Assembly (NCBI GenBank): GCA_021442155.1
Contig: CM038214.1
Span: 136,686,040-136,750,039, forward strand
Origin: Cymbidium sinense
Lineage: Eukaryota; Streptophyta; Magnoliopsida; Asparagales; Orchidaceae
Length of the DNA stretch: 64,000 nt
Direction of reading: 5' to 3'
Part shown: in pieces, positions 22,757 through 33,249 of the stretch
Numbering within the stretch: the stretch's first letter is position 1
How the letters are laid out: the number at the start of each line of letters is the position of its first letter
Translations under genes and position numbers: made by a program
The notes under the pieces: generated by a model
The model's database searches: none
Told to the model about the DNA's origin: nothing
What the model saw: only the letters and a program-made list of their open reading frames with translations

Positions 22757-24567
22757 TTATGGTTAGAAAAGGAATAGATGGGTAATTCATAAACTATTGC
22801 TATTTGAATAGGTTGATTGATGAATAGTGTATTAATAGTAAATTAATATATATGAATTATTCATCGTAATCTCTCAACCTAAAAAATATCCATCAATAAT
22901 TCATCCATATATTTTTATGATAATTTCCCTTAGAATGTAAATTTATTGTTTCCTTTAGCGTCTCTCACGAAATCCTAAATTCTCTAGTATTTTTGGATGG
23001 GTTATAGTGACTATTTATTTGTTTGCATATAGTTTTAATGATTTAAATTTAAATCAAGTATAATTTGGTTATTTGGCAATACTTATGTGTTCCAATAACT
23101 TTAATGGTTTAAGTTGATTTGAATTGATGTTCTTCTTTGACAATGATTTGATCTAAGAAGACTAAATATATTATAGCGAAAAGTGAGCAATTACAAAACC
23201 CATCCAAGAAGACTAGATATATTATTAAGATATTATTGGAGATAAAAAAAAATGGGACTAACTAATCATATTCAATCAAGAACCTTTGTTGTTGATTAAT
23301 TTTGATGAGGCCCAAAATCACTTTTGTACATAAGTCATCAAATTTGGCAAACTAGATCGATATTTGATAAATCACTTTATTAAAATATTAATCAATTTTT
23401 TACTCTTTGATTTTGATTAGATGTCTAAAAATGAAAGATTTAATCAAAATTAAATATTATTAAAATATCATGTTTTAGAATTTTGATTTAGAACTATATT
23501 CAAAATATTCAAGTATGAAGTGCACTAAATTAAAATATGATATATTTAATTAAAAAAATATTATTATTATGTTATTATTTTATCATATAAATCAATTTGA
23601 ATTTATTTTAATATTTATTATATTATTTGATTCAACTCCTAGTTTAACTCCAATTGAACCTTAAAACATTGAACTTTTGTTACTTTTAGTTCAATATCTG
23701 ATCAAATTTTCAGAACCTTAATTATGTTATCATAAGATGTCATTTTTGTTATCATGAGATTCCATAATAATTTGTTTATGATACATGTATGGTTCAAATG
23801 AAGGTAAATTATACAACCCATTTTGATCTAATGGTTGAATATTTTGGCTCAAATTCCAGGAGAGCTTATGCTCCACTCTTAACTTATAGGTTGTGTATGC
23901 GATTGCAATTAACTTCTTTCAAAGTTTAAAAGAAATGCATAAAAATTAAATATAATATATTTTAAACATTTAAAGTTATTTAATTAGTTAAAAAAATTTA
24001 AGAAATTATTTTTTTTATTTTAATTGATTATAAAATATATCAAAATTTTATATTAAATTTTTTTTAACCTTACATGGTGAGAGAGAATAGATAAAGAGAG
24101 AGAGACCACCTAGGTAGGCTTACAAATAGATAATTTGTCAATAATAATTAATATTGAAATTTATTTATCTAAACTTGTTGGTAGCTACATCTGAATTATC
24201 CACCCATTAGTATTTTTGACACTAATTTCCATTTTAAATTATTTTTTTATTATAATATCTCTCATTAGAAATTATAGTTCCTCCATTAATTCTGTAATGA
24301 TTTGTAATGGTCTTTAAATTTCTTTCAAATAGATTTAGGTCATTTAAGAATAGTTTTGTGTTCTTATATCAAGTCGATTGTTTATATCTAATTTGAATTA
24401 TTTTTCACTTACTAGTATGAACCAATCACATTTGATTGAGTCATTAAAAAGCATTTGATAAGTGTTGTTGATATCATTAAAAGGTAATAGAAATTTGACA
24501 TTGTGCGCCTCATAATCTCATAATACACATAATAGGCCAAATGATCCTTTTATTTTCTAGGAAAATA
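22089..24567. other. AT-rich intergenic DNA, no gene seen
   Basis: Very AT-rich sequence with scattered stop codons in all frames. It contains a (GA)n run at 22722-22754 and gagagagag-flanked stretches near 24080-24105. No recognisable coding, RNA or terminal-repeat structure. It may include a decayed internal region of the older LTR element that ends at 22088. Confidence 0.55.
22722..22754. repeat. (GA)n microsatellite
   Basis: About 16 uninterrupted GA units, followed by tgttatgg. Confidence 0.95.
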
Positions 24568-24572
24568 TGCTT
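24568..24572. repeat. Target-site duplication TGCTT (left)
   Basis: TGCTT directly before the LTR start; perfect copy at 28125-28129. Confidence 0.88.
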
Positions 24573-24689
24573 TGTTGATCTCCATGCATTCGTCATAAGT
24601 CAAGTCGAGCTCACAAGGTGAATTCGATGAGCTTTAGCGTACAAATCGGAGCTGAAATGCACTCGACAATATCGAAAATCAGTCAAAAT

Positions 24690-25330
24690 GATCTCTAATC
24701 GATGACGGACTCTGCCATCGCATTCAGAACGTCAAAATTCATTAGAATAGACATCTTGCATAATTCGACGGTCGACCGATCAAGAAGGAGGGTCGTCGAT
24801 GCGCTGACACACATATCGAGGTCGGGAAGCCACAACATTGCCCAAATGACCTTCGTTCATGAAATTGATCACTGTTAGCATCAAAACATCAAAACCTATC
24901 AAATGAGAATGTTACTCAATTGGATGAGTATATGAATATCGAGCAATCGATACAAACGCAATCGTAAATCCAGCACCAAAATCTATCAAAATGACCTCCG
25001 ATCGATGAACGGACTCTGCCATCGGGTTCAAAATCTCAAAATTGATCAGAATAAGCATCTAGCATAATTTGAGTCGATCGATCAAGAAGGGAGTGGCGAT
25101 GCTAACACACATATCGAGGTCAAAAGTTGTGACATTACCCAAACGATCCCCGTTCATGAAATTGATTACTTTGTTAGCATTGAAACATCACAACCTATAA
25201 AATGAGACTGTTCATGCTCAATTTGGATGAGTGTACATGAGTATTGAGCGAGCGGAAGCAACGACACACAAATTTGAACTGAAATTGACCACGATTTGAC
25301 GCCGACTTGAACCAAACCTCCGATCGTGAA
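24690..25330 (+). repeat. U3 tandem duplication, about 303-bp unit
   Basis: Two units starting atgacctccgatcgatgaacggactctgccatcg (second copy; the first near 24690 is close to it). Ctgccatcg recurs at about 24713 and 25016. Both contain cgatcgatcaagaaggg, cacacatatcgaggtc and cgttcatgaaattgat. Homologous to 4379-4990. Confidence 0.8.
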
Positions 25331-25453
25331 ACGGACTGTGCCGTTGCGTCCGGAACATCAGAGAAACCTAAAATTGACATATATATTGTCTATGTGATGA
25401 TGTCGATGTGAAAATCTAAATTATGACAAATAAAATAATAAAAAATACAAATC

Positions 25454-25460
25454 CTATAAA
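25454..25460 (+). promoter_or_regulatory. TATA box of the giant LTR
   Basis: TATAAAT within tcctataaataccc, followed by pyrimidine-rich sequence typical of a plant transcription start. It would place the CT run, the hairpin array and the conserved tail inside the transcribed R-U5 leader. Confidence 0.6.
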
Positions 25461-25564
25461 TACCCCTCCTAAAATCCTAAACCCTAATTTTTCCTATTCT
25501 CCCTCCTTCTCCCACAACCGACAGCCCTTTCACGGTCTCTCCCTCTCTCCCTGGTCCAACTCTT

Positions 25565-25568
<4 letters not shown>

Positions 25569-25646
<78 letters not shown>
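25569..25646. repeat. (CT)39 microsatellite
   Basis: 78 bp of uninterrupted CT inside the LTR. The Leu-Ser and Arg-Glu dipeptide open frames that cross it on both strands are artefacts of the repeat. Confidence 0.97.
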
Positions 25647-25648
<2 letters not shown>

Positions 25649-25929
25649 ATTCCTTTGCTTTAGTCTTGGTGGGTTTTATTACAATGTCAGACTGTAGCAA
25701 AACACTATAACAAGCGGCAGAAATCACTGTTCGGTACTATAGCGGGTGACACTATTCACGTCACACCTGGTGTGCATTGCTGCGTGTCTCATGGCAACCA
25801 GCGCATGCATCATTCCTGCGTGCATGCCCGCTCTCATGCATGGAGGCTTAGAGGACGCTTTGCGAGCGCTGTGCTCTCATGCACTCACCATGACGCTTCT
25901 CCCATAGCCCCTCACATGCTCGCGCCTGC

Positions 25930-26765
25930 ACACCGCCTCGTCTGTTTTGACCATAAGATCTGCTCTTTGGGGAAACTTGTGTTTGCTTGTTGACTATAAA
26001 TACCCATGCGCCTTTCTTGGTGTAGGAAATTGCTTGCTTATGTATTCATACCGCATACGCCTTTCTTGGCATTGCGGGGAAATCTGTTTCAGCAGGTATC
26101 TTAGAGACCTATACATGCCTTTCTTGGCATGGTGGGAAGGCGCATTCGGTATCATTTATACCCATACGCTTTCTTGGCATGGTGGGCGGCAGATACGTAG
26201 CTTTATCGGGACGTGGATCAAATCGCCAAACTTCACGAAACACCACATAGCTTGATAGTAAACTAGGATATGATATAAAATTATTATTTGAACTAACTTG
26301 TAGGTGTATAAGTACCACCTTCTTCTTGCGGAAAATCTGTTTCATCAAGTACCATAGAGCCTTATACATGCTTCTTGGCATGATGGGAAGACTTCAGCCG
26401 TGGTTTATACACCCACACGCTTTCTTGGCATAGTGGGTAGGCCCATACCAGTAGCCCATCTGGGACGACAATCGCCAAATTTTTACAACATGATTAATAA
26501 AGCGCTTAATGAAAATTCAATAATAAAGCTAAAATTAATATTTTAACTTGATATTGCAAATATATAAGTACCCGTACATGCCTTTCTTGGTGTGACAAGA
26601 AAATATGTGTCTGATATAGGTACTTCAGAGACCCATACATCTCTTTCTTGACATGATGGGATGACGCATTCGGCTGTGGTGTTTACACCACCCATACATA
26701 CTTTTCTTGGCAAGGTGGGCAAGCCCAGCCCTCGTTGTAGCCTCCTATGTGGGGAAGACTCAGGA
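25930..26765 (+). repeat. Tandem hairpin array, TTTCTT-loop type
   Basis: About 12 units with cctttcttggcatggtggg cores. Perfect CATGCC-TTTCTT-GGCATG at 26114-26131. Variants such as CATCTC-TTTCTT-GACATG near 26637 retain partial pairing. Corresponds to 310-1100. Confidence 0.87.
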
Positions 26766-28124
26766 GGTTGCCGAAATGCTGTCAAAAATTTATCTAAATT
26801 TTTTTATTTTGCAATGAAATTCAGTTAAAACAAGTAATATTATACAAATCCCTTAAGTTTAAATTAATAAATCAAATACACTACATGGGCGACACATCTA
26901 AGTGCTTAAATTCAAGTGTCTGAGGATGCTGTGCGGGTTGCTTCCGGTTGGGTCTTAGGACCGGGTCTAGGTTAACAAAACTTAAAAATCAAATTATGTT
27001 ATTATAATATCTTCAATTTAACAAAACATCTGAGAAGCTAATTTTGCCATATGACAGCAGATCTAATCCTCTATTATTAAATTAATAGAATCAATAATAT
27101 ATGAAACAGCGAAATAATAAACCACCCCGATGATGGCCGTGTTAAATGAAAATTTTAACCGGAGGGGATACTTTCATCAAAATATGATTACAATTTCAAA
27201 GCAAATTAACTTAGATTGAACATCAATCTAAATGAAGGATTTAAAATATCTTTGAGCTATAAATGTCTAAATGAAATTCAATCTAAAAACTTAAAATGAA
27301 CTCCATTCAATCCACCTTCCACAATAGTTTATCGTAGATGACAAATTAAGAAAACTCTAGCTCACAAAGGAACCAAAGTCAAATCAAGTACACAATTATG
27401 TTTACTCTCAAACAATCTCATGTCAGCGAGGACGTGTCGCGTGTCTTCTGACTGCGTGGTTTGGCCAGTAGGCTCCACACATGATGCAGTTATGACGAGA
27501 GTCCTCTGACCGGGTGGTTGTCGTTAAATGACACCATTATATTACAGTCATGATTGTAGCCCGTATGCTCCCCAATGGCTCTGTCCTTTGAGTTGTGAAC
27601 CATATGGTATACTTGATTGGGAAAAAAGCCCTCTGTTAGCTAAGGTAGACTTAAGCTTGTCTCCTTAAAAAAACACCACCCCAAGTCATAAGGATTTATT
27701 AGACGACGTAACCCATGTGTTGGGATAAGGATCCTTGTCGGGGTTGACCTCCTTTGAATAAGTAGACTAGGGACCACAATTTCGAGATGACAATCATGGG
27801 ATCTAGATCAGCGTCATCGTTCCCCAACCATCACTTTAAGTTAAATATAATGAATTTCATAAATCTAAATTCTAAAACTCACATCTTTGTTATTATATGC
27901 TACGCACTAAATGACTAACGACTAGCCTTCAGTTTTCTCGATTGAGAGGGGTAATTAACTATAGGTTATTGCACCTATAGGAAACCTGAAATCAGATCTA
28001 AAATCCTCACCAAATAAGGATGAAATCTCTGGGTAGTATCTTGTCTTCTATTCCATCTGCCTTCCAAAATTACAGATACTTAAATTATACTCTCATCGAG
28101 GTGTGGCAAATTTTAGAGCCCACA

Positions 28125-29552
28125 TGCTTGAATGTTTATTTCAAATGAAATTATCTTTAATGATGAATAACCTATTATAGTCAGGATTGTTCATTGGACT
28201 TTAAATCATTTGAAAGTGGTTCTAGTTAGTTCATGGTTCATTTTACTTAAATTCAAATCATGTGGTTCATTGGTGTGAACAATTTGTCTTCTTTGAATAG
28301 CACATGAGGAGGAGGAGAACACAACAACTAGATCTCCTATGATCGAGGAGAAAGGGAGTTTGTAGACATAAAGACATCATGAACTTTTGATGTAAGATAA
28401 TGTTTGATGGGGGAAGGCAACAATGAAATCTATTATTTGCAATGAGAAAATAAGTTTTTGAATGAGAAAGGATTGTGGAAGTGATTACATGTGATAGAGT
28501 TTGCAAGAGAAGGCAATGATAAAATCATGTACGAGGAAAAGAGAAGTTTGTAAACAGGAAGACAATTGTGAGATTGATGTCATGTGATAGAGCTCCTTGG
28601 GGAGTACAATGATGAACGGTTGCATGTTAGGAGAATAGGAGTTCACGAATGGGAGGGCATCGTGGGATCGAGGTATGAGATGGACATCATTGAGGAAGGT
28701 ATCACGGGACTGTCAACATGTGATGGTGAAGGCTTATTCATGAGATCGGTGTTGTGTGAGGGTGAAGATTCATTTGTGAGATCGACAACATTTAAAAATG
28801 ATGACACATTGAATATCAAAATTTGGTTCGAACTTGATCTCAATTTTTTTTTAATTTGAACCATTTACGTAAGCTTGCTCTCGATGAACTTCCATAAATA
28901 GCCTACAAATATAAGATGAGGTAATTTTAGTTGAGACTAACATTTACACATATTTATCTAAAAAACAAATAACAAATATATTTGCTCAATTATGTATATT
29001 ACTAGGCATATACAATCAAATTTCTCAATCATGATATCATAAGATGACACAATTGTTAGGACAACTTGGATAAAAGCCATTAAGTGAATAATCAAATGAG
29101 ACTAATCATATAATTTCAAATATGTAGAACTTATGAAAGGCATAATGGAAATTTTTTATGAAATAATTATTTAACATTTTGGGCATAAAATTCTCTTGAG
29201 ATATTTCAAGCATAAAAATTGCTTAAGATATGTTATTTTTTTATGAATTGCAAGACAAGAGCATTTTGTAATTTTTTTTCCTTAAAAATAAAAGATTAGG
29301 TAACATACTATAAAATTTTTTATACATTTATGCCTAACACTTAAAATATTTGTATTTACATTTACAGTACTTAACTATGCATGCAAAGGCTTTTACACTC
29401 TTAAAAATTGTGACATTCTTAATAGTATTTTTGATATGATAATAAATACATAAGAATTATGTAATATGCATGTAAATCTCCTAGGAAAATAGATGGTTAA
29501 TGTTCTTGTCGCCTTGCAAAGCAAAAGGAAGATATGTTACAAAATACTTAAG
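28125..29552. other. Unique flank of solo LTR, including a 91-codon frame
   Basis: Starts with the target duplication TGCTT and matches 2400-3817. A plus-strand frame at 28584-28859 (91 codons, acidic, with HVRRIGVHEWEGIVG) lies in a purine-rich stretch of loosely repeated words (gtgatagag, gagaaggcaatga) from 28290. It is broken in the other copy and no family is recognised, so I treat it as a decayed exon or chance frame. Confidence 0.6.
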
Positions 29553-29844
29553 GAGCATCTTCAACTCATTTAGAAATATCTTGCATATAAACCCACACAA
29601 AAAAAATATTTAGAAAATTGGAATGATTTTTTAAATTTTATTTATTAGAGATTATTGCCGATTTTGAATATTTTAATGGCCTGTATAAATGCTCCTACAG
29701 CATTTATTTTCATTTACGATCATTGATTTATCATTTTCGTAACCATATTAAATACCTGGAATTGTCCTCATCAGATCGAATAAATAATCAGTTCATTCTA
29801 AGAGTTCCAAACCCATTCTAATCACGTGACACGTTTATAAAGCG

Positions 29845-29891
<47 letters not shown>

Positions 29892-30580
29892 TATAAACAC
29901 ACACTCAATATACATATAAAATTTGAACCATAAACCTCTTGATTGAAAACTAACTTTTCAACCACTAAACTAAAGTGACATGGACAAGAGATTTATATTT
30001 TATTACAATATGAATAGGAATCGTACTCATACTGTGTTCAAATTGCCACGGTTCTTTTGAGGAGAAAATATTATATGCGGAGTGACATTAAATAATATTT
30101 TATATTATTTTTAATATAAATTAAAAAAATTAAGTCACATGGAAGAATATGATTGAAGTACTGATAAAAAATTACATCAGGACTCATGTAATATTTTCTC
30201 GCTTTTGAGGGTGCAGTGCGAAAATATACAATTGTGCTAAAAAATTTATAATGTAAAAGCTGCATTTTCTAATCCAATTTAGCAACTTGTAGCTGCTGCC
30301 TCAAAGTTATGATTTATTTTTATAAAATAATTTTTTATATACACATAATAGCTTCTTTATACCATAGATTATTTTATAATAAATTTATCATTATTTTTAT
30401 AAATAATTACAGCCATCTCAAATAGTCTTTAAAATGAATGTCAAATTTATAAATTTGTTTTTCAGTATGCAGTTAATATAATATATGAAAACTAATTAAT
30501 AAAAATTTATATAATATTATTTAAAAAAAATAACACTAAAAAATAATTTCATTAATAATTTGACGAAGTTGTACTGAAAC
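29553..30580. other. AT-rich intergenic DNA
   Basis: AT-rich with an (AT)n run at 29848-29886. No coding or RNA feature seen; the 64-codon minus-strand frame at 30071-30265 has no recognisable feature. Confidence 0.6.
29848..29886. repeat. (AT)n microsatellite
   Basis: About 19 AT units. Confidence 0.95.
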
Positions 30581-30589
30581 AAAATTTTT

Positions 30590-30783
30590 ACCCACCGTCT
30601 CTTAGCTCAGTTGGTGGGCAACGCGTAGAATCCTGACCGTGTTGATTCCCTCTCGGAGGCGCCATGCAAATGCGGGGAAATTAAGTGGGGCGTCATGTGG
30701 GTGATGAATGTAGCTGTTAGGTGGGATTAGTGTGGCGTCCAAAGATGGGTAGTCTGAGTGGATACACATTCAAAAAATAAAAT
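30590..30783 (+). mobile_element. Probable tRNA-derived SINE
   Basis: A perfect RNA polymerase III A box, TAGCTCAGTTGG (30603-30614), is followed 25 bases later by a decayed B box, GTGTTGATTCC (30639-30649), then a ggaggcgcca segment resembling a tRNA 3' end. A tRNA-unrelated body (ggggcgtcatgtgggtgatg) and an A-rich tail (aaaaaataaaata) follow. The nine bases AAAATTTTT occur before (30581-30589) and after (30784-30792), a likely target duplication although low in complexity. About 194 bp, a normal plant SINE length. The B-box changes argue against a working tRNA gene. Confidence 0.6.
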
Positions 30784-30848
30784 AAAATTTTTTTAAATAA
30801 TATGTCCTCAGATCCTTCCTGCTTTAAAATCAGTTGATCTTTCTGTCC

Positions 30849-31559
30849 AGTACCAGAATTTAAACGTCTTTCAATACTCAAGTGGGGTACATAAATATAT
30901 TTCACAACAAATATTTTATTTATTTTGTATTTATCTAAAAAATCAAAACTATATAAATTTATCATAGACCTGTCACATATTTAAATACTACCAAAAAATT
31001 TAAACATTAATTTGTATTAAAATATTCTATATTATATTCAGATGGCTGATTTTAATTTCATCAAGATCATAATCGTATATCCAAATATCCAAATGATCTA
31101 AGTTTAACAATAATTGGCTAAGATTATAACAAATTCACTTTGAAGACTAGCTCATCATTTCTAAATGATCTATGTTGTATTACAATGAACTCGCCGCCAA
31201 TTCAGAGTTAACTCACTTTGTGGCAAACTCACTTGGCTCAAGGAGCTAACTTGTCTAGATCTCTAATCACCTAGCTAGTGGTTAACTGATCGGTTCGAGG
31301 TGAATTAGCCTAAAATTTTAAGAATGATGTACCAACTACCAATATGACACATTTGCCCTCATATGTTAAGGGGCTATTTGGGATCAATTTTATTTTATAT
31401 TTTATATTTTATTTTTATGCTACTTTTAAAATATATTTATTTGGTATATTTTAATTTTGTTTTAAAAAATATATATTATTTTAAAAAATATTTAAAATAG
31501 TTTTAAATATTTTTTACAAAAATTTACTTAATAATATCTCACATAGCTTCTCACCCAAA

Positions 31560-31592
<33 letters not shown>
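30849..31592. repeat. Direct repeat copy 1, about 0.74 kb
   Basis: From accagaatttaaacgtctttcaatactc to a CT run at 31563-31592. The order of words (ctaccaaaaaattt, atcaagatcataatc, caaatgatctaagttta, gccctcatatgttaaggggctatttggg) repeats at 32206-33008. The ends do not show clear LTR or inverted termini. Confidence 0.85.
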
Positions 31593-31595
<3 letters not shown>

Positions 31596-31997
31596 TTTGC
31601 CCTCATATGCTAACGAACATAAATGAATTGTGTTTAAAATTGTTTGCTTTATATATGAGATCGATATTTTCAAAAAATTAGCTATGATTACACTTGTTGA
31701 CACGTCGTAATATAGAAAGAGTCGATTAAACTAATATTTAAAAATTAAAAAGACCATGTATCCTAAATAATTGAATTTAAATTATATAAAAATATTTAAA
31801 ATATAATTTATTATATTTTAAATTATTGTTGAGAGTTTTAAAAATTTAGATAATAATATTTGAGCTAAAAAGAGATAATAATAAGATATACTTATTATAA
31901 ATAATTTAAATTATAAAAAATCATAATTAAATTTATTAATTTAGAATTGATAATAATTTTTATTCATTAAAATTATTAAAGTAATAAAATAAATATT

Positions 31998-32075
<78 letters not shown>

Positions 32076-32205
32076 ACATAATTAATTTAAAATTTAAAAT
32101 TAAATAATTTTTTTTATTATTTTTAATAATTTATCTATTAATATACATATTATTCTCAATTATTATTATATTATTATTCAATATATATCCATATCTTATG
32201 TATAC
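31593..32205. other. AT-rich spacer between the direct repeats
   Basis: About 0.6 kb, nearly all A and T, with the (AT)n run at 32000-32070. It starts with a second short copy of cacatttgccctcatatg. No gene. Confidence 0.7.
32000..32070. repeat. (AT)n microsatellite
   Basis: About 35 AT units. Confidence 0.95.
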
Positions 32206-33008
32206 CAGAATTTAAACGTCTTTCAATACTCAAATTATATCTCCTCCTTTAATGCCTCAAATCCTGCCTATAAGTAAAAAAACAGTAATATATATATATA
32301 TATTCAAACAAATATTTATTTATTTTTGTATTTATCTAAAAAAATCAAAATTATATAAATTTATCATAGACATGTCACATATTTAAATACTACCAAAAAA
32401 ATTTCAACATCAATTTGTATTAAAATATTCTATGTTATATTCAGATGACTGATTTTAATTTCATCAAGATCATAATCATATATCCAAATGTCCAAATGAT
32501 CTAAGTTTAACAATAATTGGCTAAGATTATAACAAATTCACTGGGCTTGAAGACTAGCTCATCATTTCTAAATGATCTATGCTATTCTACAATGAACTCG
32601 CCTCGGCCAATTCAGAGTTAACTCACTCGAGTTGTGGCAAACTCTGCGAAGGAGCTAACTTGTAGATGTCTAATCACCTAGTTAGTGGTTAACTGATCTG
32701 GTCGGGTGAATTAGTCTAAAATTTTAGGAATGATGTACCAACTACGTTTAATATGACACATTTGCCCTCATATGTTAAGGGGCTATTTGGGATCAATTTT
32801 ATTTTATATTTTATATTTTATTTTTATGTTATTTTTAAAAATATATTTATTTGGTATGTTTTAATTTTTTTAAAAATAAATAATATTATTTTAAAAAATA
32901 TTTTAAATAGTTTTTAAATATTTTAAATATTTTTTTACAAAAATTTACTTAATAAAATCTCACATAGCTTCTCACTCCAAAGTTTCTCTCTCTCTCTCTC
33001 TCTCTCTC
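32206..33008. repeat. Direct repeat copy 2, about 0.8 kb
   Basis: Second copy of 30849-31592, ending in a CT run at 32986-33008. Differs by small insertions such as tcgg-type words and by scattered substitutions. Could be the LTRs of a short terminal-repeat element with a 0.6 kb interior, or a segmental duplication. Confidence 0.85.
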
Positions 33009-33150
33009 ATTCTATTTTTGAGAGTTTGTAAGTAAAAGTTTGGCATAATTCAAGAACGATTTTAAATTTAATAACAATAACTTAATAATAATTACTAAAA
33101 ATACTCCGATTTCTTAAAAAAATCTGTTAAATGCATGTTTAATCTGAATG

Positions 33151-33158
<8 letters not shown>

Positions 33159-33184
<26 letters not shown>
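33159..33184. repeat. (TA)n microsatellite upstream of the WD40 gene
   Basis: About 13 TA units some 65 bp before the ATG at 33250. It could serve as a TATA region but is also a plain microsatellite. Confidence 0.85.
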
Positions 33185-33185
<1 letters not shown>

Positions 33186-33249
33186 GAGTTCCACATCTCC
33201 ATGAGCTATAGGCAGATAACTACATCTTTCGCCACACCTGCTCCATGAG

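Larger units (their letters stand above)
24573..28124 (+). mobile_element. Giant-LTR family: complete solo LTR, 3.55 kb
   Basis: Begins TGTTGATCTCC and ends TTTTAGAGCCCACA, with TGCTT on both sides and no internal region, so it is a solo LTR. Order: U3 with the 0.3 kb duplication (24690-25330), TATA box (25454-25460), pyrimidine-rich block and 78-bp CT run, TTTCTT hairpin array (25930-26765), AT-rich spacer, and conserved tail from about 26930. This is the best-defined reference copy for the family in the window. Its 3' part and downstream flank are duplicated at 1-3817. Confidence 0.92.

Noticed and set aside
25423..25727. Leu-Ser and Arg-Glu repeat proteins
   Set aside because: Translation of the CT run on either strand.
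30597..30670. Functional tRNA gene
   Set aside because: The B box is decayed and the arms do not pair well; it fits a tRNA-derived SINE head better.
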